Shown in pieces: positions 19,839-28,753 of a DNA stretch of 62,153 bases. Position 1 is the stretch's first letter. Every line of letters begins with the position of its first letter. Below the pieces are notes generated by a model that worked only from the letters and a program-made list of their open reading frames with translations, did no database searches and was not told the DNA's origin. The DNA is from Xenococcus sp. MO_188.B8. GTDB lineage: Bacteria > Cyanobacteriota > Cyanobacteriia > Cyanobacteriales > Xenococcaceae. The stretch spans positions 1 through 62,153 of the forward strand of contig JASJDR010000041.1 of NCBI GenBank assembly GCA_030065615.1, written 5' to 3'. A program made the position numbers and the translations under genes.

Positions 19839-20039
19839 TTATCCAGTTTTATTCTCAAAATTGGTTAAATAAAGTAGTGGCAATTGTTCGGCTCGAAATA
19901 TCTCTTCGCTCATTTTACCAAAACTAGTTAAGGTATCGCTCAATAATTTCAATATTAAGATACTTAGAATGAAAGGCCCTGTAGCTAAACTCAACCCCAG
20001 CCAAGATAATATTATTGCTTTGTTATTATTATATGTCAT
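19839..20039 (-). CDS. small membrane protein of unknown function
   Basis: About 66 residues from ATG 20039; a TTG three codons upstream is also open. One long hydrophobic segment (about residues 8-34) is followed by an amphipathic polar tail. I do not recognise a family. It stands alone between ppc and the PedR-like regulator. Small single-helix proteins of this kind are common in cyanobacteria, but coding potential is the only support here. Confidence 0.4.
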   Translation of the reverse strand: MTYNNNKAIILSWLGLSLATGPFILSILILKLLSDTLTSFGKMSEEIFRAEQLPLLYLTNFENKTG

Positions 20040-20339
20040 CGCACCCAAATGTAATTAACTTTTATAGTATCAAGAAATCACAATCTAGAAATTCTTCTTC
20101 AACTGCAGTATATCTTAGTTGCGTAATCAAGACTGATACTTCAATTCCAGCTTGATGATCTTTTAGGTACTGATCAACCCGCACCAAGATAGTTAATGTT
20201 TACCACTAAACGCGCACTGAGATTAGTTACCTAGGTAATTACTTAATTTTTCTGAAATAAAAATGAAGAATTAATTTTACAGTGTTATTTTCTTCTATAA
20301 ATGAAATAATTAAGTAAATATACTAGGGGACAAATACTC

Positions 20340-20606
20340 ATGGTAACTCGCAAATTCGATTATCCCGCCTTACTTTCTGCCAGGGAACTAGAAATATTAG
20401 AATTGGTAGTCAACGGTTTAAGCAACCACAAAATAGCTCAACAGCTAGAAATCAGCAAAAGGACAGTAGATAATCATATTAGTAACATCTTGAAAAAAAC
20501 CAATGTCGAAAATCGTGTTGAGTTAGTGCGTTGGGCATTACAATGGGGAAAAGTATGTCTCAATGATGTTAATTGTTGTACATTACCTATCCCAGATGAG
20601 ACGTAA
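20340..20606 (+). CDS. short LuxR-type HTH regulator, PedR-like
   Basis: An 88-residue protein that is almost only a GerE/LuxR DNA-binding domain: LSARELEILELVVNGLSNHK, then IAQQLEISKRTVDNHISNIL and KKTNVENRVELVRWA. There is no receiver or ligand domain. This size and layout match the cyanobacterial small LuxR regulator PedR, which responds to photosynthetic electron transport through thioredoxin. A Cys-Cys pair lies near the C-terminus (VNCCTLP, about 78-79) and could be redox active; that link is inference. The following lipoprotein gene overlaps or closely follows. Confidence 0.75.
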   Translation: MVTRKFDYPALLSARELEILELVVNGLSNHKIAQQLEISKRTVDNHISNILKKTNVENRVELVRWALQWGKVCLNDVNCCTLPIPDET

Positions 20607-20640
20607 TAAACAACTTCCTATCACCAGTCATGACAAGTCA

Positions 20641-21171
20641 ATGCGTTTAAGTTTAACTTGTTCTCTTGGTTTTTTAGCGATCGCATTATCTAGTTGTGGC
20701 GAATCGGGCTATATTACACCACCAACCCACAACTTGGGAGCAACACTTAATACTACAGCAGCGGAAACAGAACCACATTTTTCCCATGATGGTCGTTACT
20801 TAGTGTTTACGAGCGATCGCGATTCTCAACGTAATATCTTAATTTATGATGTCCCTAATCGCAGTCTTTTAGATCTTCCAGGATTAAACCAACCACAAAC
20901 TATGCAATCGCAAGGAGATATTAGTGCCGATGGTCGCTACATTGTATATGTTTCAGAACAATTAGGTAAACCAGATATTTTTGTTTATGATCGCATGGAA
21001 AGAACCAGCGAAAATATTACCAAAGATATTGTGGCTGAAGTTCGCAACCCCACGATTAGCGGCAATGGTCGTTACATAACTTTTGAAAGTAATCGCTCAG
21101 GGCAATGGGATATAGAAATTTTTGATCGAGGTTTGAGTACTCAATTATCTCTACCTTTAGAGCAGGAGTAG
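20641..21171 (+). CDS. TolB-like beta-propeller lipoprotein
   Basis: About 176 residues from ATG 20641. The N-terminus is a lipoprotein signal: a hydrophobic core and lipobox LSSC at about residues 16-19. Three WD40-like PD40 blades follow, seen as FSHDGRYLVFTSDRDSQRN, ISADGRYIVYVSEQ and ISGNGRYITFESNRSGQWD. It is therefore a membrane-anchored periplasmic fragment of a propeller, shorter than TolB. An alternative ATG at 20596 overlaps the preceding regulator gene and would lengthen the signal n-region. Tight spacing suggests co-transcription with the PedR-like gene. The binding partner is unknown. Confidence 0.75.
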   Translation: MRLSLTCSLGFLAIALSSCGESGYITPPTHNLGATLNTTAAETEPHFSHDGRYLVFTSDRDSQRNILIYDVPNRSLLDLPGLNQPQTMQSQGDISADGRYIVYVSEQLGKPDIFVYDRMERTSENITKDIVAEVRNPTISGNGRYITFESNRSGQWDIEIFDRGLSTQLSLPLEQE

Positions 21172-21199
21172 TTAGGTTTAAATCGCCAATCTTGATACT

Positions 21200-22744
21200 C
21201 TAGTGTAGAAAATGGCGCACACGACTCAAGACCATGACGATACCTAATTCATTAGCTGCCGCAATAGAATCTTGGTCGCGGATCGAGCCTCCCGGTTGAA
21301 TAATCGCTTTAATCCCGGCTGCGGCTGCAGTTCTGACCGAGTCATCAAAGGGGAAGAAGCCATCACTAGCGAGAATCGCACCTTGAGTCTTGTCTGCTGC
21401 TTGTTCTAAGGCAATTTTAACAGCTCCCACGCGGTTCATTTGTCCTGCACCAATTCCTCTCGTAGTGCGATCGCCTGTTACGATAATCGCATTCGATTTA
21501 ACATGTTTTACTACTTTTTGGGCAAATAACATCTCTGCTATTTCTTCGGGAGTGGGTTTTTTATCGGTGACAAATTCCCAATTATCAGGATCTTCGATGA
21601 GATCATCACTAGTTTGGATTAATAAGCCTCCAGCGATCGCTTTTATGGTATGCTTTTCTCCTGTAACTAAATCGGGTAATAACAAGATTCGGAGTTTAGA
21701 TTTAGCTTGTAATATTGCTTGGGCTTGCTCATCGCATCCTGGCGCAACCACGCATTCTAAGAAGGTTTTAGTTAAAGCTTGAGCTGTTGCTACATCAATA
21801 GGTTGGTTAAGAGCTACAATTCCCCCAAATGCGGATATTGAATCAGCATTAAAAGCTTGTTCATATGCTTGAGCGAGACTATTGCCGACTGACACCCCAC
21901 AGGGATTCGTATGTTTTAATACTGCTGCTGCAGGCTCTGCAGCGGTAAATTCAGCAATAATCCGGCGTGCTGCCTCTAAATCGACCAAATTATTGTAGCT
22001 AAGTTCTTTGCCTTGTAGTTTAGTTGCCTTAGCCCAGCCTGTCTTTGTTTCTCCTAGACTATACCAAGCAGCAGGTTGATGGGGATTTTCGCCATAACGT
22101 AATGTTTGTAGTTTTTTACCCGATACATTGTAGCTATCAGGTAACTCATCATCGGAATTTAAACCAGCAAAATAATTTGCAATAGCGCGATCGTAATCAT
22201 GAGTACGAGCAAAAGCAATTCCTGCCATTTTTTGCCGAAATTCGAGAGATACTGCGCCTTGATTATTTTTTAATTCGGCTAAATAATCCATATAGAGGCT
22301 CGGATCACATAATACAGTTAGGTTAGCAAAATTTTTCGCCGCAGCCCGCAACATACAAGGACCACCAATATCTATGTTCTCAATTGCGTCTGCTAAACTA
22401 ACATCAGGTTGGGCAATAGTTTTTTCAAAAGGATAAAGATTAACTGCTACTAAATCCAAAGGACGAATGTCATTAGCTTCCAACTCGACAATGTCTTCTG
22501 GTAAATTCTTTCTCGCTAAAATTCCCCCGTGAATACGAGGGTGCAAAGTTTTTACTCTACCCCCGAGAATTTCTGGAGAACCAGTATAATCACTAACCTT
22601 GGTGACGCTGAGGCCAGCTTCTTGTAAAATTTTTGCTGTGCCACCACTACTAATAATTTCAAACTCAAAATTTTCTATAAGTTGACGTGCCAAGTTAACA
22701 ATACCAGTTTTATCTGATACGCTCAAAAGTGCTAAACGCTGCAT
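21200..22744 (-). CDS. purH: bifunctional AICAR transformylase / IMP cyclohydrolase
   Basis: A 514-residue enzyme for the last two steps of purine synthesis: AICAR formylation with 10-formyl-THF, then ring closure to IMP. The N-terminal cyclohydrolase starts LALLSVSDKTGIVNLARQL and has GGRVKTLHPRIHGGIL. The transformylase part has RYGENPHQPAAWY, LKHTNPCGVSVG and the end GGSIRDQDSIAAANELGIVM. All blocks are intact and the length is normal. It is convergent with the propeller lipoprotein gene. Confidence 0.97.
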   Translation of the reverse strand: MQRLALLSVSDKTGIVNLARQLIENFEFEIISSGGTAKILQEAGLSVTKVSDYTGSPEILGGRVKTLHPRIHGGILARKNLPEDIVELEANDIRPLDLVAVNLYPFEKTIAQPDVSLADAIENIDIGGPCMLRAAAKNFANLTVLCDPSLYMDYLAELKNNQGAVSLEFRQKMAGIAFARTHDYDRAIANYFAGLNSDDELPDSYNVSGKKLQTLRYGENPHQPAAWYSLGETKTGWAKATKLQGKELSYNNLVDLEAARRIIAEFTAAEPAAAVLKHTNPCGVSVGNSLAQAYEQAFNADSISAFGGIVALNQPIDVATAQALTKTFLECVVAPGCDEQAQAILQAKSKLRILLLPDLVTGEKHTIKAIAGGLLIQTSDDLIEDPDNWEFVTDKKPTPEEIAEMLFAQKVVKHVKSNAIIVTGDRTTRGIGAGQMNRVGAVKIALEQAADKTQGAILASDGFFPFDDSVRTAAAAGIKAIIQPGGSIRDQDSIAAANELGIVMVLSRVRHFLH

Positions 22745-23083
22745 AAATAATATTTCTTTTACTTAATTCGACTAAGATCGCCTAAGCATTATGACATTTT
22801 CTGCCTCCCAGTTGTACTTTGCGGTAGGCATTACGCGGGATTAGAGGTACTAAAGTATAGAATCGAGATTTCAATGAACCACATTGAATACCTGAGTGGG
22901 AAATGGTTTTAGCAAATCACAACAGTCGAGTAAAATTAATAGTAATTTTGCTGATTCAGCAAGCGTGTTAGACATGTCATACTTTTACAAGGATGAACTC
23001 AAACGATAAAATACTATGAATCAGGTTCACCCTAACTTAGTTATGCAACAAAATTCTTGCATTCAGTTGAGGTGCCGGGTGAA
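22745..23083. other. intergenic region before FIST-GGDEF gene
   Basis: About 340 bases holding the divergent promoter area of purH and the cyclase gene. A GCGGTAGGCATTACGCGGGA stretch near 22820 looks repeat-derived. I see no RNA gene or riboswitch. Confidence 0.4.
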
Positions 23084-24925
23084 ATGATTAAGAGTTTCAA
23101 TATTCTCTATTCTCAGAAATCTGATCTATTCGATGTTAAGCGACGTTTCCCTAATTATCCTTCTGAGAAAACATTAATTCAGGTTTTTTCTGGTCAGATC
23201 AAAAAAAGACAAATCGAACGGTTGCTTCACGATTTGAAGGATGTGTTTCAGGGAGTTCCCATCATTGGTACAACAACAGCTGGCGAGATTTTCGATGGCA
23301 AAGTGGTTGAGAAAACAATAGTAGTAAATATTTCTTTTTTTGAATTCACAACTATTCAAACTACATTAGTCGCTCAATATGATGATCTTTGGTCAGTTGG
23401 TAAGACTTTAGCTCATGATTTAACCGGGGAACACCGGTCACCGCAGGCACCGTCGTTTTACGGCGGTGTAACGGTGACTCCAACTAACCCTCAAGCAATC
23501 ATAGTTTTTGGTTGCAGTATCAAAAAAGACGGACTTAAGATTGATGCCTCCCCAATGTTGACTGCACTTTACGAAGAATTCCCCCAAACCATAATTGCCG
23601 GAGGTCAAGCTGGAGATAATGGCAATGGGATAATTTCCTACGTATTCAATGCAGACAAGATAGTAGATCATGGCGTTGTTGCCGCATCTCTTTCGGGGAA
23701 ATATTTATCCGTACATAACAGTTACAATTTGAGTTGGGTTCCCATTGGGAAAAAGCTTACAATTACAAAAGCAGCTGGTCCGCGGGTTTATAGCATTGAT
23801 GATCGAGCGCCCCGAGAGCTATATCAATATTATTTAGGACAGGAAGTAGTGGATGGTTTGCCCCTAACTGCCGCAGATTTTCCCCTAGTCATCGAGCGAG
23901 AAGGTATTCCTCTGGCCATCCACGCTCTTGGAGTCAATGAAGATGGCTCGTTTGACTATATTCATTCCTTTCACTCGGGTGAACAAGTCCAATTTGGGTT
24001 CTGTCATTCTGGACTATTAACTTTAGGCGCCAAAAAGACTTTTAATGAGTTGAGAGTACATCCTGCCCAGGCAGCCTTTGTGTATTCTTGTGTCTCACGA
24101 AAATGGATTCTCGGTCAAGATATTAATATTGAGATTGCGCCTATTTCCCATCTGGCACCAACAGCTGGTTTCTTTGCCTATGGCGAGTATTTCACCCATC
24201 CCATAGGCAAATGCCTACTCTTTAGTCAAACAATGACAGTACTAACCTTGGCAGAGTTAAACTACACTAAAGCTCCAATCATAACTACCGATCTAAAACC
24301 TTTTCTAAGCGAGGAAGAGTCAAAACAGCTGAAGACACTACGAGTACTTCACCGTCTAGTGGAAACATCTGCCAAGGAAATTGAATCAATGAATAACAAA
24401 CTTGCGGAGATGGCACACCAGGATTGCCTGACAAGGCTATCAAATCGTCGTTATTTCGATCAGAAATTTGCTGAAGAATTCAACCGTGCTCAAAGATCCC
24501 AAGAGCCACTTTCTGTCGTTATGATAGATATCGATAAATTCAAACTTTATAATGATACTTACGGTCATGTTAAAGGAGACAGTTGTCTACGGGGCGTTGC
24601 CTCTGCTCTCAAAAAAAGTCTCCAACGTCCAGGGGATTTTGTGGCCCGTTATGGTGGCGAAGAATTTATCTGCATTCTACCCAATACTGATTTTGAGGGA
24701 GGGATGTTTTTGGCAGAGAAGATGCGACAGAATATAAGTAAGTTGTCAATTCCTCATGGGACCTCAACAGTGTCCCATCATGTAACAATTTCTCTAGGCG
24801 TTCTGTCACTTGATAAGATAACCGAACACATGACTCCTACAGAAATGATTGTGATGTGCGATCAGCAGCTTTATTCAGCAAAAGATCAGGGAAGAAATAG
24901 AGTTTGCGGCCACAGAATATCTTAA
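23084..24925 (+). CDS. FIST-domain diguanylate cyclase
   Basis: About 613 residues from ATG 23084; an upstream in-frame TTG at 23057 is less likely. A FIST-N domain (about 10-215, with PIIGTTTAGEIFDGKVV) and a FIST-C domain (about 225-390) form a cytoplasmic small-molecule sensor. A coiled linker (about 400-435) leads to a GGDEF domain with DCLTRLSNRRYFDQ and an active-site GGEEF. An inhibitory I-site RxxD (RPGD) lies five residues before GGEEF. It should therefore make cyclic di-GMP under feedback control, with the FIST ligand (often proposed to be amino acids) tuning output. A palindromic repeat inserted at about 23427-23480 adds roughly 18 residues to FIST-N without breaking the frame. Confidence 0.92.
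   Translation: MIKSFNILYSQKSDLFDVKRRFPNYPSEKTLIQVFSGQIKKRQIERLLHDLKDVFQGVPIIGTTTAGEIFDGKVVEKTIVVNISFFEFTTIQTTLVAQYDDLWSVGKTLAHDLTGEHRSPQAPSFYGGVTVTPTNPQAIIVFGCSIKKDGLKIDASPMLTALYEEFPQTIIAGGQAGDNGNGIISYVFNADKIVDHGVVAASLSGKYLSVHNSYNLSWVPIGKKLTITKAAGPRVYSIDDRAPRELYQYYLGQEVVDGLPLTAADFPLVIEREGIPLAIHALGVNEDGSFDYIHSFHSGEQVQFGFCHSGLLTLGAKKTFNELRVHPAQAAFVYSCVSRKWILGQDINIEIAPISHLAPTAGFFAYGEYFTHPIGKCLLFSQTMTVLTLAELNYTKAPIITTDLKPFLSEEESKQLKTLRVLHRLVETSAKEIESMNNKLAEMAHQDCLTRLSNRRYFDQKFAEEFNRAQRSQEPLSVVMIDIDKFKLYNDTYGHVKGDSCLRGVASALKKSLQRPGDFVARYGGEEFICILPNTDFEGGMFLAEKMRQNISKLSIPHGTSTVSHHVTISLGVLSLDKITEHMTPTEMIVMCDQQLYSAKDQGRNRVCGHRIS
23427..23480. repeat. palindromic repeat inside FIST-GGDEF coding sequence
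   Basis: The block holds GGTCACCG and CGGTGAC as outer arms, with CACCGTCGTTTTACGGCGGTG as core. The same core, CCGTCGTTTTACGGCGG, sits in the intergenic repeat at 16254-16302. It encodes an odd EHRSPQAPSFYGGVTVT insert between ordinary FIST sequence on both sides. Confidence 0.65.
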
Positions 24926-25110
24926 TCACTTATTTAAGTATATTTTAAGAGCGCATAATTTTCAGGTATGCGATCGCTATTCAAAATGCATTCTAGTTAC
25001 TTATATACAGTGTATGATAACTGAAACTTTTACTGTACAAAGTAAATAACTTTGTGTTTCGATAGAATATTTTTGGTCGATTTAAATCGATGTAAGCAAA
25101 AATCTCTTCT

Positions 25111-26997
25111 ATGACACCATTACTCAATCAACCTGAACAGCTCGAAAATCGCCTCAAAGAAATCCCCTCTGAACCTGGAGTATATTTTATGCGAGGGGAT
25201 AGCGGTGATATTCTCTATATTGGCAAGTCCAAAAAATTAAGATCGCGTGTTCGTTCCTATTTTCGCGATTCCCAACGCCTCAGCGACAGAATTGCCATGA
25301 TGGTGCGTCAAGTGCGAGAAATTGAGTTTATCGTCACTGACACTGAATCCGAAGCTTTAGCCTTAGAAGCCAATCTAATTAAACAGCACCAACCCTATTA
25401 CAATGTGCTGTTGAAAGATGATAAGAAATATCCCTATGTTTGCATAACTTGGTCAGAAGATTATCCCCGCATCTTTATTACCCGTAAGAGAAAACTCGGT
25501 CAAGCCCAAGATCGCTATTATGGCCCTTATGTAGATACTCGCCTGCTACGCTACACGCTTCATATTATTAGACGGGCTTTTCCCCTGCGGCAACGTCGTC
25601 AACCGCTGTTTAAAAATCGCCCTTGTCTTAACTATGACATGGGAAAATGTCCAGGAGTTTGTCAAAATTTGATTACTCCTGAAGAATATCGCCAAACGAT
25701 GCAAAAAGTTGCGATGGTGTTTCAAGGAAGAACCGATGAATTAGTAAAAACCTTACAAGTCCAGATGTTAAAAGCTTCTGAAGATTTGGAATTTGAGAAA
25801 GCAGCTCAATTACGCGATCGCATTCAAGCTCTATATCAATTAAATGCCGATCAAAAAGTCTCTCTTCCCGACGATACCATATCCCGAGATGCGATCGCCT
25901 TAGCCGCCGATGCGAACCATTGTTGCATTCAGTTATTTCAAATTCGCGCTGGAAAATTAGTAGGCAGACTCGGTTTCTTTGCTGATTCCCAATCAGGTAC
26001 CCCGGGAGATATTTTACAGAAAGTTCTCGAATCCCATTATCAAAAAGTAGACGCGGTAGAAATTCCCACCGAAATTATTGTGCAACATCAATTACCAGAA
26101 GGAGAAATTTTAACTGAATGGTTAACGCAACAGAAAGGGAAGAAAGTAAATTTAGTCATTCCCCAAAGACAAATTAAAGCTGAATTAATCGAAATGGTAG
26201 AAAAAAATGCCAAATATGAATTAGCGAGAACCCAAAGATTCAGCGATCTTAATAATCAATCTTTACAAGATTTAGCCGCAATTCTCGACTTAGCTGAAAT
26301 CCCAAAACGTATTGAAGGTTATGATATTTCTCATATCCAAGGTTCTAATGCTGTGGCTTCCCAAGTTGTCTTTATTGATGGAGTTGCGGCCAACCAACAT
26401 TATCGCCATTATAAAATTAAAAATCCCACCGTCACGATTGGTCATTCTGATGATTTTGCCAGCATGGCAGAAGTGATACAACGCAGATTTAAAAAATACG
26501 TAACTCAAACAAAAAACCACAATACAATTTCATCTCCATTATTCAAAGATCAGGACTTTCCTGACCTAGTAATGATTGATGGCGGCAAAGGTCAATTATC
26601 TGCGGTAGTTAATGTTTTACAAGAAATGAATTTATTAGATCTGGTAAAAGTAGTCAGTCTGGCAAAAAAAAGAGAAGAAATATTTTTACCAAGAGAGTCC
26701 AAACCTTTAGCTACAGATGCTGAACAACCAGGAGTTCAACTATTAAGAAGAGTTCGCGATGAAGCCCATCGTTTTGCTGTTAGTTTTCACCGTCAACAAA
26801 GATTAAAAAATAGCAGAAGAAGCCGTCTCGAAGAGATTCCTGGCTTAGGCTTTCAACGACAAAAACAATTACTCGCTCATTTTCATTCTATTGATTATAT
26901 CCGTGAGGCTTCTCCTCAGCAGTTAACCGAAGTATCAGGAATTGGTAATAGTTTGGCAGCAGAAATTTATAATTTTTTTCATCCTCAGAAATCTTAG
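25111..26997 (+). CDS. uvrC: UvrABC system protein C
   Basis: A 628-residue excinuclease subunit that makes both incisions around UvrB-marked lesions. The GIY-YIG nuclease domain is at the N-terminus ([20 protein letters not shown]). The UVR motif for UvrB binding is near 205-240 ([17 protein letters not shown]). The RNase H-like second nuclease follows ([11 protein letters not shown], then [12 protein letters not shown]), and the C-terminus has a tandem helix-hairpin-helix ([17 protein letters not shown]). It is complete. It is co-directional with, but 186 bases before, the peptide gene, with no sign of a shared operon. Confidence 0.97.
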   Translation: MTPLLNQPEQLENRLKEIPSEPGVYFMRGDSGDILYIGKSKKLRSRVRSYFRDSQRLSDRIAMMVRQVREIEFIVTDTESEALALEANLIKQHQPYYNVLLKDDKKYPYVCITWSEDYPRIFITRKRKLGQAQDRYYGPYVDTRLLRYTLHIIRRAFPLRQRRQPLFKNRPCLNYDMGKCPGVCQNLITPEEYRQTMQKVAMVFQGRTDELVKTLQVQMLKASEDLEFEKAAQLRDRIQALYQLNADQKVSLPDDTISRDAIALAADANHCCIQLFQIRAGKLVGRLGFFADSQSGTPGDILQKVLESHYQKVDAVEIPTEIIVQHQLPEGEILTEWLTQQKGKKVNLVIPQRQIKAELIEMVEKNAKYELARTQRFSDLNNQSLQDLAAILDLAEIPKRIEGYDISHIQGSNAVASQVVFIDGVAANQHYRHYKIKNPTVTIGHSDDFASMAEVIQRRFKKYVTQTKNHNTISSPLFKDQDFPDLVMIDGGKGQLSAVVNVLQEMNLLDLVKVVSLAKKREEIFLPRESKPLATDAEQPGVQLLRRVRDEAHRFAVSFHRQQRLKNSRRSRLEEIPGLGFQRQKQLLAHFHSIDYIREASPQQLTEVSGIGNSLAAEIYNFFHPQKS

Positions 26998-27183
26998 TTT
27001 AACTTTCTTTCCGTTGTAGGAAATGGCGTTTGCGCTTGTCGGCTTGCGACCACCGTGAAACCTCATCTAAAACTTGAATGGCAAATTGGCAAGACTTACT
27101 AGAGCCAATATAAGACAATGGCTCCCAAATTAGGCAATTTGCAGTCTAATCCTTACTGAAACAAACAAAGAGGTCAAAAAAAT

Positions 27184-27444
27184 ATGGCGAGCAAGCGTCT
27201 CAAAATTGAGAACCTGGAACATCTAAATGAACTAAACGCTGAGGAAGTTTCCCTCCTCCAAGGGGGTGAAACAACATTGACATCACTTGAGCCTTCTAGA
27301 GAACCAGACAGACTAATTTATGTAGATCCCGACAATCCTAAACCTTATCCATTGCCCGTATGGCCGCCTTATCCATGCAAACATCATCGTGTTAAAGGCA
27401 AAGATGGAGCAGTCTTACTCCATTACTGTCCTGTCATACTCTAA
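27184..27444 (+). CDS. double-glycine leader peptide, putative RiPP precursor
   Basis: An 86-residue peptide. Residues 7-28 have the form of a cyanobacterial double-glycine leader: KIENLEHLNELNAEEV, then SLLQGG with Gly27-Gly28 as the likely cleavage point. The presumed core (29-86) is rich in Pro and aromatic residues around YPLPVWPPYPCKHHR. It contains only two Cys (65, 82) and three His (67, 68, 80). AGAGG ten bases before the ATG is a likely ribosome site. Two genes for RRE-HDO fusion proteins follow on the same strand, so a ribosomally made, modified and exported peptide is the best reading. No C39 peptidase or transporter is in the window. It could instead be an unmodified bacteriocin-like peptide. 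Confidence 0.7.
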   Translation: MASKRLKIENLEHLNELNAEEVSLLQGGETTLTSLEPSREPDRLIYVDPDNPKPYPLPVWPPYPCKHHRVKGKDGAVLLHYCPVIL

Positions 27445-27523
27445 CCTTCTTTAGAGATTAAAAAATTATGGTGAACAGATAAAAGATATCCTACACTGGC
27501 CGCAAGCGTTAAACTGTAGGCCT

Positions 27524-27539
27524 CTTGGGGTTCCCCAAG
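27524..27539 (+). other. perfect GC hairpin between peptide and enzyme genes
   Basis: A CTTGGGG-TT-CCCCAAG hairpin lies 80 bases after the precursor stop. There is no U-tract. A similar hairpin (CTTGGGG-AAA-CCCCAAG) precedes the tnpB gene near 61170, so it may be a repeat remnant instead of an attenuator. Confidence 0.55.
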
Positions 27540-27562
27540 CAGCCCCAGGAAATTAACCAAGC

Positions 27563-27594
27563 TTTATCGTCCGTGATGCACCCCAGACGATAAA
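27563..27594 (+). promoter_or_regulatory. second stem-loop upstream of the first RRE-HDO gene
   Basis: Arms TTTATCGTC and GACGATAAA pair perfectly over nine bases with a 14-base loop. The stem ends 45 bases before the start codon of the downstream gene. It could stabilise a processed mRNA end or limit read-through, so that precursor exceeds enzyme. The function is inferred from position only. Confidence 0.5.
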
Positions 27595-27639
27595 CAATAC
27601 AACAATGTTCATTTCTTTATCGAGCGAGGATTCTAGTCG

Positions 27640-28728
27640 ATGATCCAAGATACAATTCCTCATATCAAGGAAAGCCCTGTAGTAAGCTTAACCTCAAATT
27701 TAGAGCCAGAGCTTGATCATCAGGACGTTCCTGGGATAGCTACGTCAAGCCAACCAATACAGCGTCCTCGGTTGGCCTGTAAGATGAATATCTATAGTGA
27801 TCAGATTATTCTTTCTCAGGATGATCGAGATTTTTATTTTCCAATTAACGGTCAATCAGGAGAAGCCTTACAGCAACTTTTTTCAATGATGGACGGAACT
27901 AGGAGTCTGAGTGAACTCCAACAGATGTTCTCTCCTAATGACGCCGCAGTGCTCAATACCATTGTGCGCAACTTGGACGAGCAGGGGTTGCTTGATGATC
28001 TTGCTCAGTTGAGAGTTGATTCAGGTATCGATACTCTGTTGGAATTAGAGACTTTAACCCATGAATTGCTAGATCAGAGCTTTGAGGAAAATCCGTTCTG
28101 GAAATTAATCAAGTCAACAGCAACTGAACTGCCAATTCAAGTTTTATATGGCTTTGCGATCGAGAATTATCACTTTTTCTCCCGCAAGTATTGTTTTCAA
28201 TCGCCAGTGCTTAGCTTCGGAGGTTCTATAAAAGTTCGACAATTGCTCAATGAACTCTATCATCAAGAATATGGGCAAGACAAGCTAATGATAGCAGCAC
28301 TTAACACCATTGGTATTGATCATGAAGAACTCATGGATACAATGGCACTTCCAGAAACTATAGCGATGTGTAATGGTTTGGCATTTTGGGCCAACTTTGA
28401 GCCACTTTTTTTCCTTAGTACTATGGGAGTTTTGGGGGCAAGAATTTACAAAAATTTTGAGCTCTATCTTGCAGCCTGTGAGCGACTTAAACTAGACTCT
28501 CGCTTTATTTACCCGATCAGAAAACTGGTCAACACTAACCTAAAAGGTGAACAAAAAAACTTAACCCGTCGCATTTTTCAAGAAATCCCTCACATCGACC
28601 GAGAAACAAGACAGCGGTTCAGGAGACAAACGTACCTCTTTATTGAAATGTATAACAATTTTCATACAGCTATCAGTCACTACTACTCGTCCGCTCCTCA
28701 TTTACTGCGACGAGTTTCGGCAATTTAA
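27640..28728 (+). CDS. RRE-like / heme-oxygenase-like fold protein 1, probably non-catalytic
   Basis: A 362-residue protein. After a linker, residues about 46-130 form a PqqD/RRE-type winged helix (FPINGQSGEALQQLF...LSELQQMF...NLDEQGLLDD), the module that binds RiPP leaders. Residues about 140-362 are an all-helical HDO (heme-oxygenase-like, PqqC/TenA-fold) domain with E175-x2-H178 and E205-x2-H208. At the third metal motif, where HDO oxidases have H-x3-E/D-x2-H, it has N300-x3-E304-x2-N307, so diiron binding is probably lost. GAGGA ahead of ATG 27640 is a good ribosome site. It is followed after 25 bases by a related protein with the full motif. A leader-binding partner subunit is likely. 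Confidence 0.72.
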   Translation: MIQDTIPHIKESPVVSLTSNLEPELDHQDVPGIATSSQPIQRPRLACKMNIYSDQIILSQDDRDFYFPINGQSGEALQQLFSMMDGTRSLSELQQMFSPNDAAVLNTIVRNLDEQGLLDDLAQLRVDSGIDTLLELETLTHELLDQSFEENPFWKLIKSTATELPIQVLYGFAIENYHFFSRKYCFQSPVLSFGGSIKVRQLLNELYHQEYGQDKLMIAALNTIGIDHEELMDTMALPETIAMCNGLAFWANFEPLFFLSTMGVLGARIYKNFELYLAACERLKLDSRFIYPIRKLVNTNLKGEQKNLTRRIFQEIPHIDRETRQRFRRQTYLFIEMYNNFHTAISHYYSSAPHLLRRVSAI

Positions 28729-28753
28729 AAAATGTGAGGGAGGATATCCAATT

